Shown here in pieces: positions 46,201-56,508 of a DNA stretch of 64,000 nt. Location: positions 5,280,536 through 5,344,535 of the forward strand of contig NZ_CP083582.1 in NCBI RefSeq assembly GCF_020091585.1, written 5' to 3'. Source of the DNA: Kovacikia minuta CCNUW1 (GTDB lineage Bacteria; Cyanobacteriota; Cyanobacteriia; Leptolyngbyales; Leptolyngbyaceae). Position 1 is the stretch's first letter; every line of letters begins with the position of its first letter. Made by a program: the position numbers and the translations under genes. The notes beneath the pieces were generated by a model. It worked only from the letters and a program-made list of their open reading frames with translations, had not been told where the DNA came from and searched no databases.

Positions 46201-46399
46201 CTTTCCTACTGGAGCAATAAGGAATGTGGAGAAGGCAGAAGGTATGAGTCAAGAGCTAGGAGCCAGGAGCCAGGAGTCAGAATCTCTTCCGCCCTCCACC
46301 CCCCATCCCTGGAAACTAGGTGATCCCATTGCTGAACCTCAAGGCGTCTATCAACTCCCGAACGGGCAATTGGTGTTAAGCCGAGAGTGTGAGAATTAA
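43268..46399 (+). CDS. TpsA-type filamentous haemagglutinin protein
   Basis: 1043 aa from ATG 43268 (MQKYWLNRWVQWGLMG), the first with a plausible signal peptide (LAEGGAIALPSLTVAQ). The TPS domain (~30-190) shows FRVGRGAYF-like features and the signature NPHGIIFGPNASLDVEGSF with NAIQFGDRGNF. It is secreted by a TpsB partner, which is not in the window. A long right-handed beta-helix follows, with 6.8 tandem 66-residue repeats at 44360-45660 (~364-798). The C-terminal part includes CIDRTHQPTGSFYITGSGG, and ends in a repeat-encoded stretch, KAEGMSQELGARSQESES (46228-46290), then SREC near the stop. Probably a surface adhesin or exoprotein. Confidence 0.93.
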   Translation: MQKYWLNRWVQWGLMGLLAEGGAIALPSLTVAQVSNIVPDNTLLTPQADERSVVIQNFQGFPAEVIVGGARRGANLFHSFREFNVAVGRGAYFGNLDSALQTILARVTGSNRSEILGTLGILNAAGVTSRPNLFLINPHGIIFGPNASLDVEGSFVATTANAIQFGDRGNFSASVPESPAPLLTVTPSAFLFNQFVQQGGNAIESRALLEVPDGQSLLLLGGNIAPTPAATGNILLEGNGILGTTGLAASGGRVEVGSVGSAGAIELTSNDNQLSFQIADTTPRADISLTNAALINVGASRGGGDVVLDGRNITLTEGSLIGAGILRGGNSADSRAGDIRINATGNLGLEDGSVITNQVTRNAVGQGGNVTVIATNLFVRDGSQLTASIFGKGRAGNLMITVHDTASFDGQNRDETAASGAGSSVNRDAVGDGGNFSLTTGNLFLTNGAQLSAKTAGQGRAGNLTITVRGTASFDGQNQHGTASSGAFSRVEPGAVGDGGNFSLTAGNLFVTNGAQLNASTFGRGSAGNLTITAHDTASFDGTDRDGTASSGIFSRVNPDAVGNGGDLSLTAENLFVTNGAQLSTGTSGRGSAGNLTITIHNTASFDGESQDRTVSSGANSGVNPGAVGDGGDLSLTAENLFVTNGAQLSTSTSGRGRAGNLTITIYNTASFDGESQDRTVSGANSGVNLRAVGDGGDLSLTAGDLFVTNGAQLVTGTFGWGRAGNLTITVRDTAVFDGIDRDGTASSGAFSSVELGAVGDGGDLSLTAGNLFVTNEAQLSASSFGQGRAGNLLVHVRDTLQADNGTFSTIALQSSGGAIALTAKTIRLLGDSDITTSVFSGVGGGGNITLTADSIIALGDSDILAFAQDGVGGNITLNTPAFFGQNYRPAPFGTDPRTLDGNNRVDINASGTVSGIITLPDVSLIQNSLTQLSQTVIDTNALLASSCIDRTHQPTGSFYITGSGGLPLRPGDAPTSSFPTGAIRNVEKAEGMSQELGARSQESESLPPSTPHPWKLGDPIAEPQGVYQLPNGQLVLSRECEN
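44360..45660 (+). repeat. seven 198-bp tandem repeats in the haemagglutinin gene
   Basis: Six full copies and one incomplete copy of a 66-codon unit with consensus GDGG(N/D)(F/L)SLTAGNLFVTNGAQ, AGNLTIT, TASFDG and AV. Copy starts are at 44360, 44558, 44756, 44954, 45152, 45347 and 45545; the fifth is one codon shorter. Identity is high between neighbours, so recent expansion is likely. Confidence 0.95.
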
Positions 46400-46473
46400 A
46401 ATTGAAAATTGAACAATAAAGGGGGTGGGGGATGAGTTTAGAGCTGCCCTTTCCCCCTTCCCCCTTTCCCAAC

Positions 46474-48082
<1,609 letters not shown>

Positions 48083-49348
48083 ATGCTTGGCACAAAGTTT
48101 TCAACTTTTTCAATTGGTTCAGCACTGTTATGGATGGGGTTACAGGGGCTGGCAGGAGCAGGCGCGATCGCGGGCAGCCCTACCCTACGGACAAGCAAGC
48201 AGCAAGTTCTAGCTCAAACGATACAACCTTCAGAGAAAACTCCCCAATATCTTCCAGTTGCACCTCCCCCGTTAGGAAAGCCTTTACCGCAGCAGCGCCA
48301 ACAGAATGACCAGAACCTCGGCAGAGACTATCGGATCAGTGCCTTACAGCCCGATAGCGAGGGGAATCTTTGGGTGGGTTCCTGGCAGGGGCTTGCTAAA
48401 ATCAACCCCACAACCGGGCAAATCCTTGCCCGGATTAGCCTTCCCAACACCACGATTGGTGCCCTGGCACAAGATAAGGTCGGGCGGATTTGGGTGGGCA
48501 CCTACGATGGGCTGGTACGTCTAGACCCACGCACAGGGCAGATTACGGCTCAAAATTTCTTTTTGCCGTCTAACAAGGTTTTGTCCTTGCTGATTGATCG
48601 GCGGGGTTTCCTGTGGGTTGGAACTGACAATGGATTGTCAATGGTTAGTCCCGATCAGGGCTTGCTGATGACAACAGTCAAGAACCTGCCTGGGGTCAGT
48701 GCCAACGCCCTTACTCTGGATGCCAGGGGAAACCTCTGGGTTGGCACCTTGGATGGGCTGGTTCAAATTGACACTGCCAGTGCCCTGATCATGCGGCGAG
48801 TTACCAATCTGCCAGGAACCACCATTCAGGCTCTAACAACACGATTTGAAGTATTCAAGGTCAGAAAGCCCGTCCCCCAGAAGAAGCAACCCAATCCGCG
48901 TCAAATTGCCAGAACCCCTGCCCGATCGCGTCCACCGGGAAAACCTCGAAAACCCGCCAAACCTAAACCCCAGTTCATTACAGTGACGATCGTCAAAAGT
49001 TATCTCTGGGTTGGTACGCCCAGCAGTTTGTTTGCACTCAACCCCGAAACCGGACAAATCAGGTTAACTGCCGCCAAGCTGCAAGGAACCAGCGTTACCG
49101 ATCTCCAGCTTGACCGCAGCGATCGCCTCTGGGCAGGCACCATCAACGGTTTGTTTCGGGTGAATCCATTAAGTGGCACAGTTGAGGGTGAGATTGCCGC
49201 CAACCTTCCTTCCCGTCAGATTCTTTCCCTTTCTCCAGACACCGGGGGCAAACTGTGGGTCGGAACCAGCCAGGGGTTAGCATGGGTAAGTATGCAAACA
49301 TTTCGAACTGGAGTTCACCAAACATTTATTGGCAGCGGCAGAAGATAA
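48083..49348 (+). CDS. secreted two-component-regulator beta-propeller protein
   Basis: 421 aa. An N-terminal signal (LLWMGLQGLAGAGAIA) is followed by a Pro/Gln-rich spacer and about eight propeller blades with the consensus LWVG(T/S)xxGLxx(I/L)(N/D)PxTGQI, as in two-component regulator propellers. A ~50-residue basic, Pro/Lys/Arg-rich insertion (255-303; KPVPQKKQPNPRQ, RSRPPGKPRKPAKPKPQ) splits two blades. It lacks a kinase or other output domain, so it is probably a sensor fragment or a periplasmic binding protein. Confidence 0.85.
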   Translation: MLGTKFSTFSIGSALLWMGLQGLAGAGAIAGSPTLRTSKQQVLAQTIQPSEKTPQYLPVAPPPLGKPLPQQRQQNDQNLGRDYRISALQPDSEGNLWVGSWQGLAKINPTTGQILARISLPNTTIGALAQDKVGRIWVGTYDGLVRLDPRTGQITAQNFFLPSNKVLSLLIDRRGFLWVGTDNGLSMVSPDQGLLMTTVKNLPGVSANALTLDARGNLWVGTLDGLVQIDTASALIMRRVTNLPGTTIQALTTRFEVFKVRKPVPQKKQPNPRQIARTPARSRPPGKPRKPAKPKPQFITVTIVKSYLWVGTPSSLFALNPETGQIRLTAAKLQGTSVTDLQLDRSDRLWAGTINGLFRVNPLSGTVEGEIAANLPSRQILSLSPDTGGKLWVGTSQGLAWVSMQTFRTGVHQTFIGSGRR

Positions 49349-49879
49349 CAGGGGTCAGGGGTCAGGGGAAAAATAAGGGATAAGGAATAAAAGGATACAG
49401 GATAAGGGATAAATTCTATATTGCCTCTGGCAAGATGACCGCAAAAACTGACAACTCCCAAATCATCCCTTCATCGATCGTCTTTCAGTTCATCGTTTGA
49501 AGCTCCTGCACGGTTCCAGTTGATTTAGCCGGAGCCAGGAAAGTTAGGGGACATTTTATATCGCTAAAACCCTTTATCCTTGGCTATTTCTTCCCTGACA
49601 CCTGACACCTGGCATCTAACACCTGCTATACCTGGAACTGACGCCCAACCCTAAAAATTGGTACAGTTTCCGATGTGGCAAACTGTATCCATCAAATTTC
49701 CTTCATTTGTATCAAGACAACGCAGGAAAAAAATTGAAGGATAAGAGTTAGGCAGATAAGGTACGGTTTGTTCCTTCGCTCCCCCATGCCTCTACCATGC
49801 CTCTTTAAATTAAAAAGGAATGAAGAAAAACGCAAATCCTCCTCTCCTTCCCCCTTTCGCCCTTCCCCCCCACCCCACA
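49349..49879. other. intergenic region before panB, repeat-rich
   Basis: 531 bp. GGGGTCA and AAGGGATAA tandem units fill 49350-49420; a second block CACCTGA/CACCTGG lies at 49597-49627. A short CTTTAAATTAAAAAGGAATGAAG stretch near 49804 might hold an AT-rich promoter. No gene is recognised; the 20-codon open extension ahead of panB (from 49820) is CCC-rich repeat. Confidence 0.5.
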
Positions 49880-50659
49880 ATGTCCATCACCACTCACCAA
49901 CTTATGCAATGGAAACCCCAGGGGCGGGCGATCGTCGCGGTGACTGCCTGGGATTATGCGATCGCCCAGGTTCTGGATGAGGCAGGCGTGGATCTCATCC
50001 TCATCGGTGATTCCCTGGCTATGGTGGCATTAGGGCACGAAACAACCCTACCCATCACTCTGGATGAAATGTTGCACCATGCAAAGGCAGTCCGGCGTGG
50101 GGTAAAGCGGGCGTTGCTGGTCTGTGATTTACCCTTCCTGAGTTTTCAGGAAAGTCCGCAACAGGCCATTCACTCCGCCGGACGAATTTTAAAAGAAGCT
50201 GGGGTACAAGCCGTCAAATTAGAGGGGGCACACCCAGCAATGGTGCATACGATCGCTCAAATCGTCCAGGTGGGCATTCCAGTGATGGGGCATGTAGGGT
50301 TAACGCCTCAGTCAGTCCACCGTTTGGGTTATCGGCAACAGGGCAAATCACCAGAAGCCGGAGAGCGCATTTTGCAGGAGGCGATCGCCCTGGAGCAAGC
50401 AGGCGCATTTGCGATCGTTTTGGAGCATATTCCCAGCGATTTAGCAGACCAGATTACGCAAAAGCTGACAATTCCGACGATTGGAATTGGGGCGGGTGCC
50501 CATTGTGATGGGCAGGTGCTGGTTACAGCCGATCTGTTAGGGCTTTCCAGCCGCCAACCCCCCTTTGCCAAGTCCTATGCCAATTTGCGTCAGACAATTA
50601 CTCAAGCAGTCCAAACCTATGGGGCTGAAGTGCGGGAAGGGAGGTTTCCAGAGGGATGA
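49880..50659 (+). CDS. panB: 3-methyl-2-oxobutanoate hydroxymethyltransferase
   Basis: 259 aa from ATG 49880 ([19 protein letters not shown]). It transfers a hydroxymethyl group from methylene-THF to 2-oxoisovalerate in pantothenate synthesis. TIM-barrel landmarks: [20 protein letters not shown] near 45-65, Mg2+ Asp in [22 protein letters not shown] near 116 and [13 protein letters not shown]-like residues ([18 protein letters not shown]). C-terminal [21 protein letters not shown]. Its stop overlaps the next ATG by 4 bp. Confidence 0.95.
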   Translation: MSITTHQLMQWKPQGRAIVAVTAWDYAIAQVLDEAGVDLILIGDSLAMVALGHETTLPITLDEMLHHAKAVRRGVKRALLVCDLPFLSFQESPQQAIHSAGRILKEAGVQAVKLEGAHPAMVHTIAQIVQVGIPVMGHVGLTPQSVHRLGYRQQGKSPEAGERILQEAIALEQAGAFAIVLEHIPSDLADQITQKLTIPTIGIGAGAHCDGQVLVTADLLGLSSRQPPFAKSYANLRQTITQAVQTYGAEVREGRFPEG

Positions 50660-51249
50660 TTGACCCACTTCTGCTTGTGGCTCGATCGCATCACTGGCAG
50701 ACTGCCCGGAGTTCTCCAACCCCATCAGATTTTGTCATCGCTGCGATCGCCTGTGGAGCGACGCTGATTCTTTTTAGATCCTTGCCCAAGGGGCTGCTCA
50801 AGCGCCTGCCCTGGTCTTCACTGGTTGTGCTGATCCTGCCCTATGGTTTGTTTGGCTGGTTGATGGGGGTTTATAACTTGCACTGGTATGTCTGGTTACT
50901 CGTTGGACTTGCAACCATTGGGATCTCAGTTGTGGTTTCCTACGAGTTAGGCGTGGTTGGCATCAGGGCGCTGATAGGAGGCGGAATTGTGGCGCTGGTT
51001 GGGGGCATGGTAGGTGCAACGGTGGGAAGAGTGGCAGAAGCGATCGCCCTGGCACTTGCGTCTTCAGTCGCCTGGTTTTGGGCTGTGGCGGGTGCCCGCT
51101 TTCGGTTGGAGGCTTTGGGGTTTGATCCGATTCAAACTTTTTGGGTACTGGTTATTGTCAGTTGGGAGGGGCTGTGGTTAGGGTGGGGTGTGGATACGTT
51201 TTTGCTGCCGCACTTGGGAGTCTGGCTGGTTCAATTACTAACCAGTTGA
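50656..51249 (+). CDS. membrane protein coupled to panB, unknown
   Basis: 197 aa. Hydrophobic segments at ~26-40, 55-75 ([19 protein letters not shown]), 78-95 ([16 protein letters not shown]), 103-130 (Gly-rich [19 protein letters not shown]), 132-148 and 163-195. It is translationally coupled to panB (ATGA overlap). I do not recognise the family; a transport or scaffold role in pantothenate metabolism would be guesswork. Confidence 0.7.
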   Translation: MIDPLLLVARSHHWQTARSSPTPSDFVIAAIACGATLILFRSLPKGLLKRLPWSSLVVLILPYGLFGWLMGVYNLHWYVWLLVGLATIGISVVVSYELGVVGIRALIGGGIVALVGGMVGATVGRVAEAIALALASSVAWFWAVAGARFRLEALGFDPIQTFWVLVIVSWEGLWLGWGVDTFLLPHLGVWLVQLLTS

Positions 51250-51396
51250 ACGATCGAAATTTGCTCTGATAGAATCTTTAAATACTTTGTAAGTTGATGA
51301 AGAGATCTTCAACCGGAGCACAAATCGATCCTGATGGGTGGGTGACGGATTTGAATAAAATGCGTATGCCGTCACAATTAGGCAAAAATTCTTCGC

Positions 51397-52746
51397 ATGC
51401 TTGACATCTTACTGACCGCACTACCTCAACAGGCAGCCCAATCTGTTGCCATGCCCCAGGCCAAGGAACCTGCTGTTGAACAAGTCGCTCCTGATCGTGC
51501 CCCCCTTTCCGTAGTCCAACCAGCAATCAGCTTACCGGAGACGATCGCACCTAATGTTTCGGCAAAACCAAAACCGGTCTTAGTTCAATCTGCGGCAACG
51601 AATATCCCCTCGGCACCCTCTAAGCAATCGGCTCGGTCAGCCACGCCCCTTCATCCGTCGCCCTCGTTGGGTACCCAGGGGAAAAAACGAGTTCCAATTT
51701 CCCCCACAACCGAGCAGGTAACAGAAACCAACCCGCACAACTTGCCTATAGCAACCGCTGAAACCCCAGAACAAGCAGCCAGGCGAAAAGAGCTGGAAGC
51801 AGCCAAAGCCGAACGGCTAAAACTTCTCAAACAAAAATTGGCAGAGTTGGTTGAGAGTGAGAAGCCCCTCAAACAGGAATTATTGCGGCAAAGTTTGAGG
51901 AATGCTGCAATCAACTATGCCAAAGCTGGACAGCTCGATCGAGCACGGGAAGTTGCAAAGGATCTCGTCCTATCTCCTTTTTCACAGGCAGAAGTGCTGA
52001 TGCAGATTGATGCGCTCACTGCCAAAAGAGATCCCTCCACCGTTGCCAAATCGATCGCTGCAAAGTCTCTTCCAACCCCTGGAGCAACTCCGCTGCAAGG
52101 CAGGGCACCCTCATCCCCTACCTATCTCCTACCCAATTCCATTCCCTCAATTAACCCTTCATTTCTCGGTAGTAATTTCCGGTTGGTAAAACCCTGGAAA
52201 TTACCGGGTGGGATTAGCTTGTTATTTCCGCTTCCCTTTGCAGTGCCAATGACTTCTGGCTTTGGTTGGCGGATTCATCCAGTTACAGGGGAACAGCGCT
52301 TTCATAGTGGGGTTGACCTGGTGGCTCCGATGGGTACGCCTGTCGTTGCGGCCTTTTCTGGCAGGGTCGAAGCTGCCGACTGGATGGACGGCTACGGACT
52401 CACCATCATCCTGTCTCCTAAAAATGGTAAACAGGAAGCGTTATATGCTCACCTATCCGCTGTTTTTGTAAAGCCCGGACAATGGGTGGAGCAGGGAACT
52501 CTGATTGGGCAGGTGGGCAGTACGGGGCTTTCTACTGGACCTCACCTCCACTTTGAACTGCGCCAGTTGAGTGATATCGGTTGGGAACCGATCGACCCAT
52601 CCATTCAGTTGGGAGTAGCGCTGGGGAAAATGGGCACCTACGTGGCGATCGCTCAAGAGTCAGCCACTGCGGTTGATTCACCCCCCAACTTCGCCACCAT
52701 TCCCCCCCCTCCAACCCAGAAGTTTTCGATTTTGCATAACTTCTAG
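51397..52746 (+). CDS. M23 metallopeptidase
   Basis: 449 aa. It cleaves peptidoglycan cross-bridges. The lysostaphin-type domain is ~285-390, with zinc ligands in RFHSGVDLVAP and HLHFELRQ, and VTSGFGWRIHP-like start (here MTSGFGWRIHPVTG). The N-terminal ~250 residues are Pro/Ala/Ser-rich with a coiled coil (EAAKAERLKLLKQKLAELV). No signal peptide is visible at this start, so the true start may lie upstream of 51397 or the N-terminus may be lost; a 35-codon frame from 51298 overlaps it in another phase. The stop TAG (52744-52746) is part of a CTAG at the end of a family B MITE. Confidence 0.9.
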   Translation: MLDILLTALPQQAAQSVAMPQAKEPAVEQVAPDRAPLSVVQPAISLPETIAPNVSAKPKPVLVQSAATNIPSAPSKQSARSATPLHPSPSLGTQGKKRVPISPTTEQVTETNPHNLPIATAETPEQAARRKELEAAKAERLKLLKQKLAELVESEKPLKQELLRQSLRNAAINYAKAGQLDRAREVAKDLVLSPFSQAEVLMQIDALTAKRDPSTVAKSIAAKSLPTPGATPLQGRAPSSPTYLLPNSIPSINPSFLGSNFRLVKPWKLPGGISLLFPLPFAVPMTSGFGWRIHPVTGEQRFHSGVDLVAPMGTPVVAAFSGRVEAADWMDGYGLTIILSPKNGKQEALYAHLSAVFVKPGQWVEQGTLIGQVGSTGLSTGPHLHFELRQLSDIGWEPIDPSIQLGVALGKMGTYVAIAQESATAVDSPPNFATIPPPPTQKFSILHNF

Positions 52747-52848
52747 AGCATCGGTACAGTATTTCGAGAAACCGGGTTTCTGGTGAGGATATTCAGCGAA
52801 AATTGAGCATCTCACAGCAGAATCCCGGTTTCTGTACCGGCGTTCTAG
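52743..52848. repeat. family B MITE, copy 2
   Basis: 106 bp, CTAG at both ends (52743 and 52845). Only two differences from copy 1 at 20888: CTCACAGC against CTCATAGC, and AATCCCGG against AAACCCGG. Its left CTAG contains the stop codon of the M23 peptidase gene. Confidence 0.9.
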
Positions 52849-52904
52849 GTGACAGGGAAAGAATATAAGTCTCATCACCCCATCACCTCCCCACCTCCCC
52901 TGCT

Positions 52905-53579
52905 CTAATTTGAGCGGAATTCAAATTCTCCGCACCAGCCAATGTCGGAGACAAGTTTGGGGAAAGGAGGGTCAGTTTCAAGCGGAACCAGGCGAATAAT
53001 ATAGCCCACATCCGCATGCCCCGGTCGATTACTCTGATACCACTCCTCTAAAGCCTTGTTCTCCTTCAAATTCCAGTGTTCATCATATTCTTCAAGCGAT
53101 ACCTGTACAGTCATGCTGGGTAGGTAAGCATAAATTTCTACCAGATACTCATCAGGTGGAACATCGATGACCTGAAAGATCTCGTAATGCTCTTTGGGGG
53201 GGGTGCCCGAAATGGCATGGGCAAACTCCTCCGGGTCGCCACCACCACACAGGATGACAAATTTGCCGCAAGGAATGTTTAATTTCCACGAAAGGCGAGC
53301 AATCCAGTCGTGTTCTTCCTGTGCGGTCAAATTGCCTAAGACAAAAACCGTACTGCTGTCGAGCGCACAATCTCCATCAAAAAATAAGGGGATACAGACG
53401 CCCTGTCTCAGTAATCCCTCGATTTCTGGCTCGTCTGCGCGACCTAAAGTGTCAGAAACCCCCTCTGGGCTAAGACCACTGCCTCCCAAACTTTCTGAGG
53501 TTAGGACATAATAATGTCCATCACAGAAGAATTCCTTGGATATGGGAATCGTTTTGCGTGAGTCTAAAATTTCAGACAT
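52905..53579 (-). CDS. hypothetical protein (224 aa)
   Basis: Soluble, no signal peptide. Acidic; the middle has FVLGNLTAQEEHDWIARLSW, then VILCGGGDPEEFAHAISG, and the end has GYIIRLVPLETDPPFPKL and WCGEFEFR. No motif that I recognise. It lies 38 bp from the glutamine-synthetase-like gene on the same strand; co-transcription is possible. Confidence 0.65.
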   Translation of the reverse strand: MSEILDSRKTIPISKEFFCDGHYYVLTSESLGGSGLSPEGVSDTLGRADEPEIEGLLRQGVCIPLFFDGDCALDSSTVFVLGNLTAQEEHDWIARLSWKLNIPCGKFVILCGGGDPEEFAHAISGTPPKEHYEIFQVIDVPPDEYLVEIYAYLPSMTVQVSLEEYDEHWNLKENKALEEWYQSNRPGHADVGYIIRLVPLETDPPFPKLVSDIGWCGEFEFRSN

Positions 53580-53617
53580 AAGCTTACTGGGAAGATTTCA
53601 CTGTCCCAATTATTCCT

Positions 53618-55006
53618 TTATGCCCGTTCGAAGTAACGTGACCGTTCCCAACTGGTAACGACTTCATCAAACTTGCGCTGTTCCGTGCGGAAGAAGTGCA
53701 GGTAGTGGTCAATCACATCCTCACCAAAAACGCTCCGTGCCCAGATGCTTTTCTCCAACTCTCGAATTGACTCATTCAGGCTAAAAGGCACCTGGGGCAA
53801 ATCTTGGGCTGCATACACATCTCCCTCAAACATGGTCGGGGGTTCAATCCTGTTTTTAATGCCATCTAATCCAGCGGCTAGGGTGGCAGCGAATGCCAGA
53901 TAGGGGTTGGCATCAGCCCCAGGGGCACGACATTCCAGGCGCAGGGAGGAACCGTGCCCCAGGACGCGGAAGCCTGCGGTGCGGTTGTCGTAGGACCAGG
54001 CGATGCCCGTGGGGGCAAAGGAGCCAGCCACATAGCGCTTATAGGAACTGGGATAGGGAGCATAAAAGGCGAAGAGTTCCCGAATGTGTGCCATCCAACC
54101 GCCCAGGAACCAGCGAAACAGGGGTGAACTGTGGACAGGGCCAAAGGCTTCATCGCCAGGGAAAAGGGGATTGCCGGACTCATCCCAGAGGCTCGCGTGA
54201 ATATGCATACTGGAACCGGCATAGCGCTCGTCCCACTTTGCCATGAAGGTAACGGCAACATTGTTCTGCCAGGCAATTTCCCTGGCAGCGTGTTTGTAGA
54301 GGACGTGGCGATCGCACATTTCCAAAAAGTCGGCGTAACGCAAGCCAATTTCCTGCTGCCCCGGTCCCCACTCGCCCTTGGAAGTCTCGACCGGAATGCC
54401 GGAGCGATCGAGATGCTTGCGAATGGCACCGACAATAAATTCTTCCTTCGTCCCCTGAAAAACGTGATAGTCCTCAATGTAGCTACCGATCGGCTGAAGG
54501 TCGTGGTAATTCTTTTGCTTCGCCGTTTCGTAGGAATCAGCAAATACATACAATTCCAATTCAGAAGCGCCCATGAGAGAGTAACCGAGAGATTTTGCAA
54601 CCTCTAACTGTTGTTTTAGGACATTCCGGGGAGCAACGTTAACGGGAATATCTTCTTCCTCATTCAGCACATCACAGAGGACGATCGCCGTTTTTTCTAA
54701 CCAGGAGGCAATACGTAGCGTTTGCCAATCGGGGATCAGGCGAAAATCTCCATAACCGCTTGCCCAACTGGTAAAGGCATAACCTGGAATTGGGTCCATT
54801 TCCATATCACAGGCAAGCAAGTAGTCGCAGGCATGGATGCCATGCCCCAACACCTCATCCAGGAAGTAATCACCTGTAATTCGCTTGCCCATCAACCGTC
54901 CGTAGAGATCAGGAAAGACGGCGAGGACAGTTTCGACTTGTTCATCCTCAATCATCTGCTTGAGGGTATCCACAGTTAGCATGCCGCGTATAGATTTCTT
55001 CCCCAT
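53618..55006 (-). CDS. glutamine synthetase family protein (GlnA/PuuA-like)
   Basis: 462 aa from ATG 55006 (MGKKSIRGMLTVDTLKQM); 21 further open codons upstream lack a good site. Gamma-glutamyl ligase fold: Mg2+-binding ASELELYVFADSYET near 152, GEWGPGQQEIGLRYADFLE near 208, GSSMHIHASLWDESGNPLF near 270 and FRVLGHGSSLRLECRAPGADANPYLA near 335 (given as FRVLGHGSSLRLECR). The family includes gamma-glutamylpolyamine and other amine ligases, distinct from the dodecameric main GS. Substrate unknown. MFS transporter gene upstream. Confidence 0.9.
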   Translation of the reverse strand: MGKKSIRGMLTVDTLKQMIEDEQVETVLAVFPDLYGRLMGKRITGDYFLDEVLGHGIHACDYLLACDMEMDPIPGYAFTSWASGYGDFRLIPDWQTLRIASWLEKTAIVLCDVLNEEEDIPVNVAPRNVLKQQLEVAKSLGYSLMGASELELYVFADSYETAKQKNYHDLQPIGSYIEDYHVFQGTKEEFIVGAIRKHLDRSGIPVETSKGEWGPGQQEIGLRYADFLEMCDRHVLYKHAAREIAWQNNVAVTFMAKWDERYAGSSMHIHASLWDESGNPLFPGDEAFGPVHSSPLFRWFLGGWMAHIRELFAFYAPYPSSYKRYVAGSFAPTGIAWSYDNRTAGFRVLGHGSSLRLECRAPGADANPYLAFAATLAAGLDGIKNRIEPPTMFEGDVYAAQDLPQVPFSLNESIRELEKSIWARSVFGEDVIDHYLHFFRTEQRKFDEVVTSWERSRYFERA

Positions 55007-55159
55007 AGGTGCTCCCGATCTAATCGTGGATTTTGGATTGATTTTAAGGGTTAAGGGATAAGTGGACAAATAAAATCCCAGGGGGGATGAGGAGAGGGAA
55101 GCGGGATGTTATTTTTCAGCGCGCTGCTAAAGATTGAGGGTGGAGCGCTGGGGCAAGAT

Positions 55160-56398
55160 TTATAATGCGTATAAATCTTTTCCTCTTCCCAATGCAAACT
55201 TAATGGAGTGAGACAAGTTCTTGTTGCTCTGAGTAATGAAGACGATCAGTGCCACAAATGACAGACCGCTCGCGAGTCCAAACAACCCCCGATAGCCAAC
55301 CGCATCTGCAAAAAAGCCCAAAACTGGACCCGCGATCGCAATTCCCAGATCAAATCCAGCCCAGCAGAGTCCAAACACACGCCCCCGCTCTTCAGGATGG
55401 GAGCGATCGGCAAGCAGCGCCATCATCATCGGAATCAACGTTCCGGCTCCTGCCCCTTCGATGATGCCTGCCAGCAAAAAGGACATAGGGTGTTGGGCCA
55501 TTCGGGTTAGCACCATTGCTGCGGTATAAAGCCCAATGCCGAGGGTAATAAACTGTCCTCGCCCATACCGATCGGATGCTCGTCCCGTCAGCAAGCGCAC
55601 GCCAAAACTGGCGGCAGCCCCAGCCGCAAAGAACAAACCGGCATTAAAGTTGACCTGGGTTGCTTGAATCAGGAGGGGAAGAAAGGTTGCCAGTGCACCA
55701 AACGCGAACCCAATCAGCAGGAGCACCAGCGTTGGAATCCGCAATCGGGAGCTGCCCAGTAACTGCCAAAACGGTTGACTCGCTTTCTGGTGAGAACTGG
55801 GCTGGGTCAGGGGCAAGGGGGGAGTAACCACCTGAAGCGCACAGATTAACCCAACCAAGCCTGCCCCAGCGGACAGCAGAAACAGGGGAGTATAACCGAC
55901 CCACTCCTGGAGAAATCCACCGAATGCAGGACCGATCGCCATCCCCACCGGATTAACCAGGCTCATGTAACCAATTACCTCTCCCCGACTCTGCACCGGT
56001 GATATGTCTACCACCAACGCACTGTAAGCCGTTGTAAATGCTGCAATACTCAACCCATGAAAGGCGCGAATTGCAATCAGAAGTGGAATGGAGTGCGTCA
56101 GCAGGTACCCCAAGGGTGCAATTGCCACTGCTGTTAACCCAATCAGCAATACCAACTTGCGCCCCCGTTGGTCTGCCAGACGCCCCATCCAGGGACGGAA
56201 CACGAGCATACCGATCGCAAAAGCTCCAATCACAATCCCAACCTGTTGACTGGTGCCTCCCACATCCTGAACATAGAGCGAAAGCGTGGGCAGCAGTGCC
56301 GCCAAACTTGACCAAAACAGCAACCCAGCGATAAATAAAATCCGCAGGTTTCGCCGCAGAGACGGCTCCAGATGACTAAAAACTTTCAACGATCCCAT
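55160..56398 (-). CDS. MFS transporter
   Basis: 412 aa from ATG 56398. About twelve membrane helices; the loop 2-3 motif is GRLADQRGRKLVLLIG near residue 75, and the second half repeats it as GRASDRYGRGQFITLG. It resembles the drug/sugar-efflux group (YajR/TCR-like) of cyanobacteria. No substrate can be assigned. A loop at ~195-215 (LPLTQPSSHQKASQ) joins the two halves. It is 150 bp from the GS-like gene downstream. Confidence 0.92.
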   Translation of the reverse strand: MGSLKVFSHLEPSLRRNLRILFIAGLLFWSSLAALLPTLSLYVQDVGGTSQQVGIVIGAFAIGMLVFRPWMGRLADQRGRKLVLLIGLTAVAIAPLGYLLTHSIPLLIAIRAFHGLSIAAFTTAYSALVVDISPVQSRGEVIGYMSLVNPVGMAIGPAFGGFLQEWVGYTPLFLLSAGAGLVGLICALQVVTPPLPLTQPSSHQKASQPFWQLLGSSRLRIPTLVLLLIGFAFGALATFLPLLIQATQVNFNAGLFFAAGAAASFGVRLLTGRASDRYGRGQFITLGIGLYTAAMVLTRMAQHPMSFLLAGIIEGAGAGTLIPMMMALLADRSHPEERGRVFGLCWAGFDLGIAIAGPVLGFFADAVGYRGLFGLASGLSFVALIVFITQSNKNLSHSIKFALGRGKDLYAL

Positions 56399-56508
56399 CC
56401 TCTCCAACTGACCGAGCTTCCCCTTTCTATGATGAAGTTTTCTTCATCATCCGGTCGCAAGAAAAAGCGAGCAGGTGGGAGAGTTATTCGACGCTCAAGA
56501 TCGGGCGT

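Noticed and set aside
51298-51404. 35-codon frame overlapping the M23 start, considered as its lost signal peptide
   Set aside because: Sequence is hydrophilic and does not resemble a signal peptide, so it is not joined to the peptidase.
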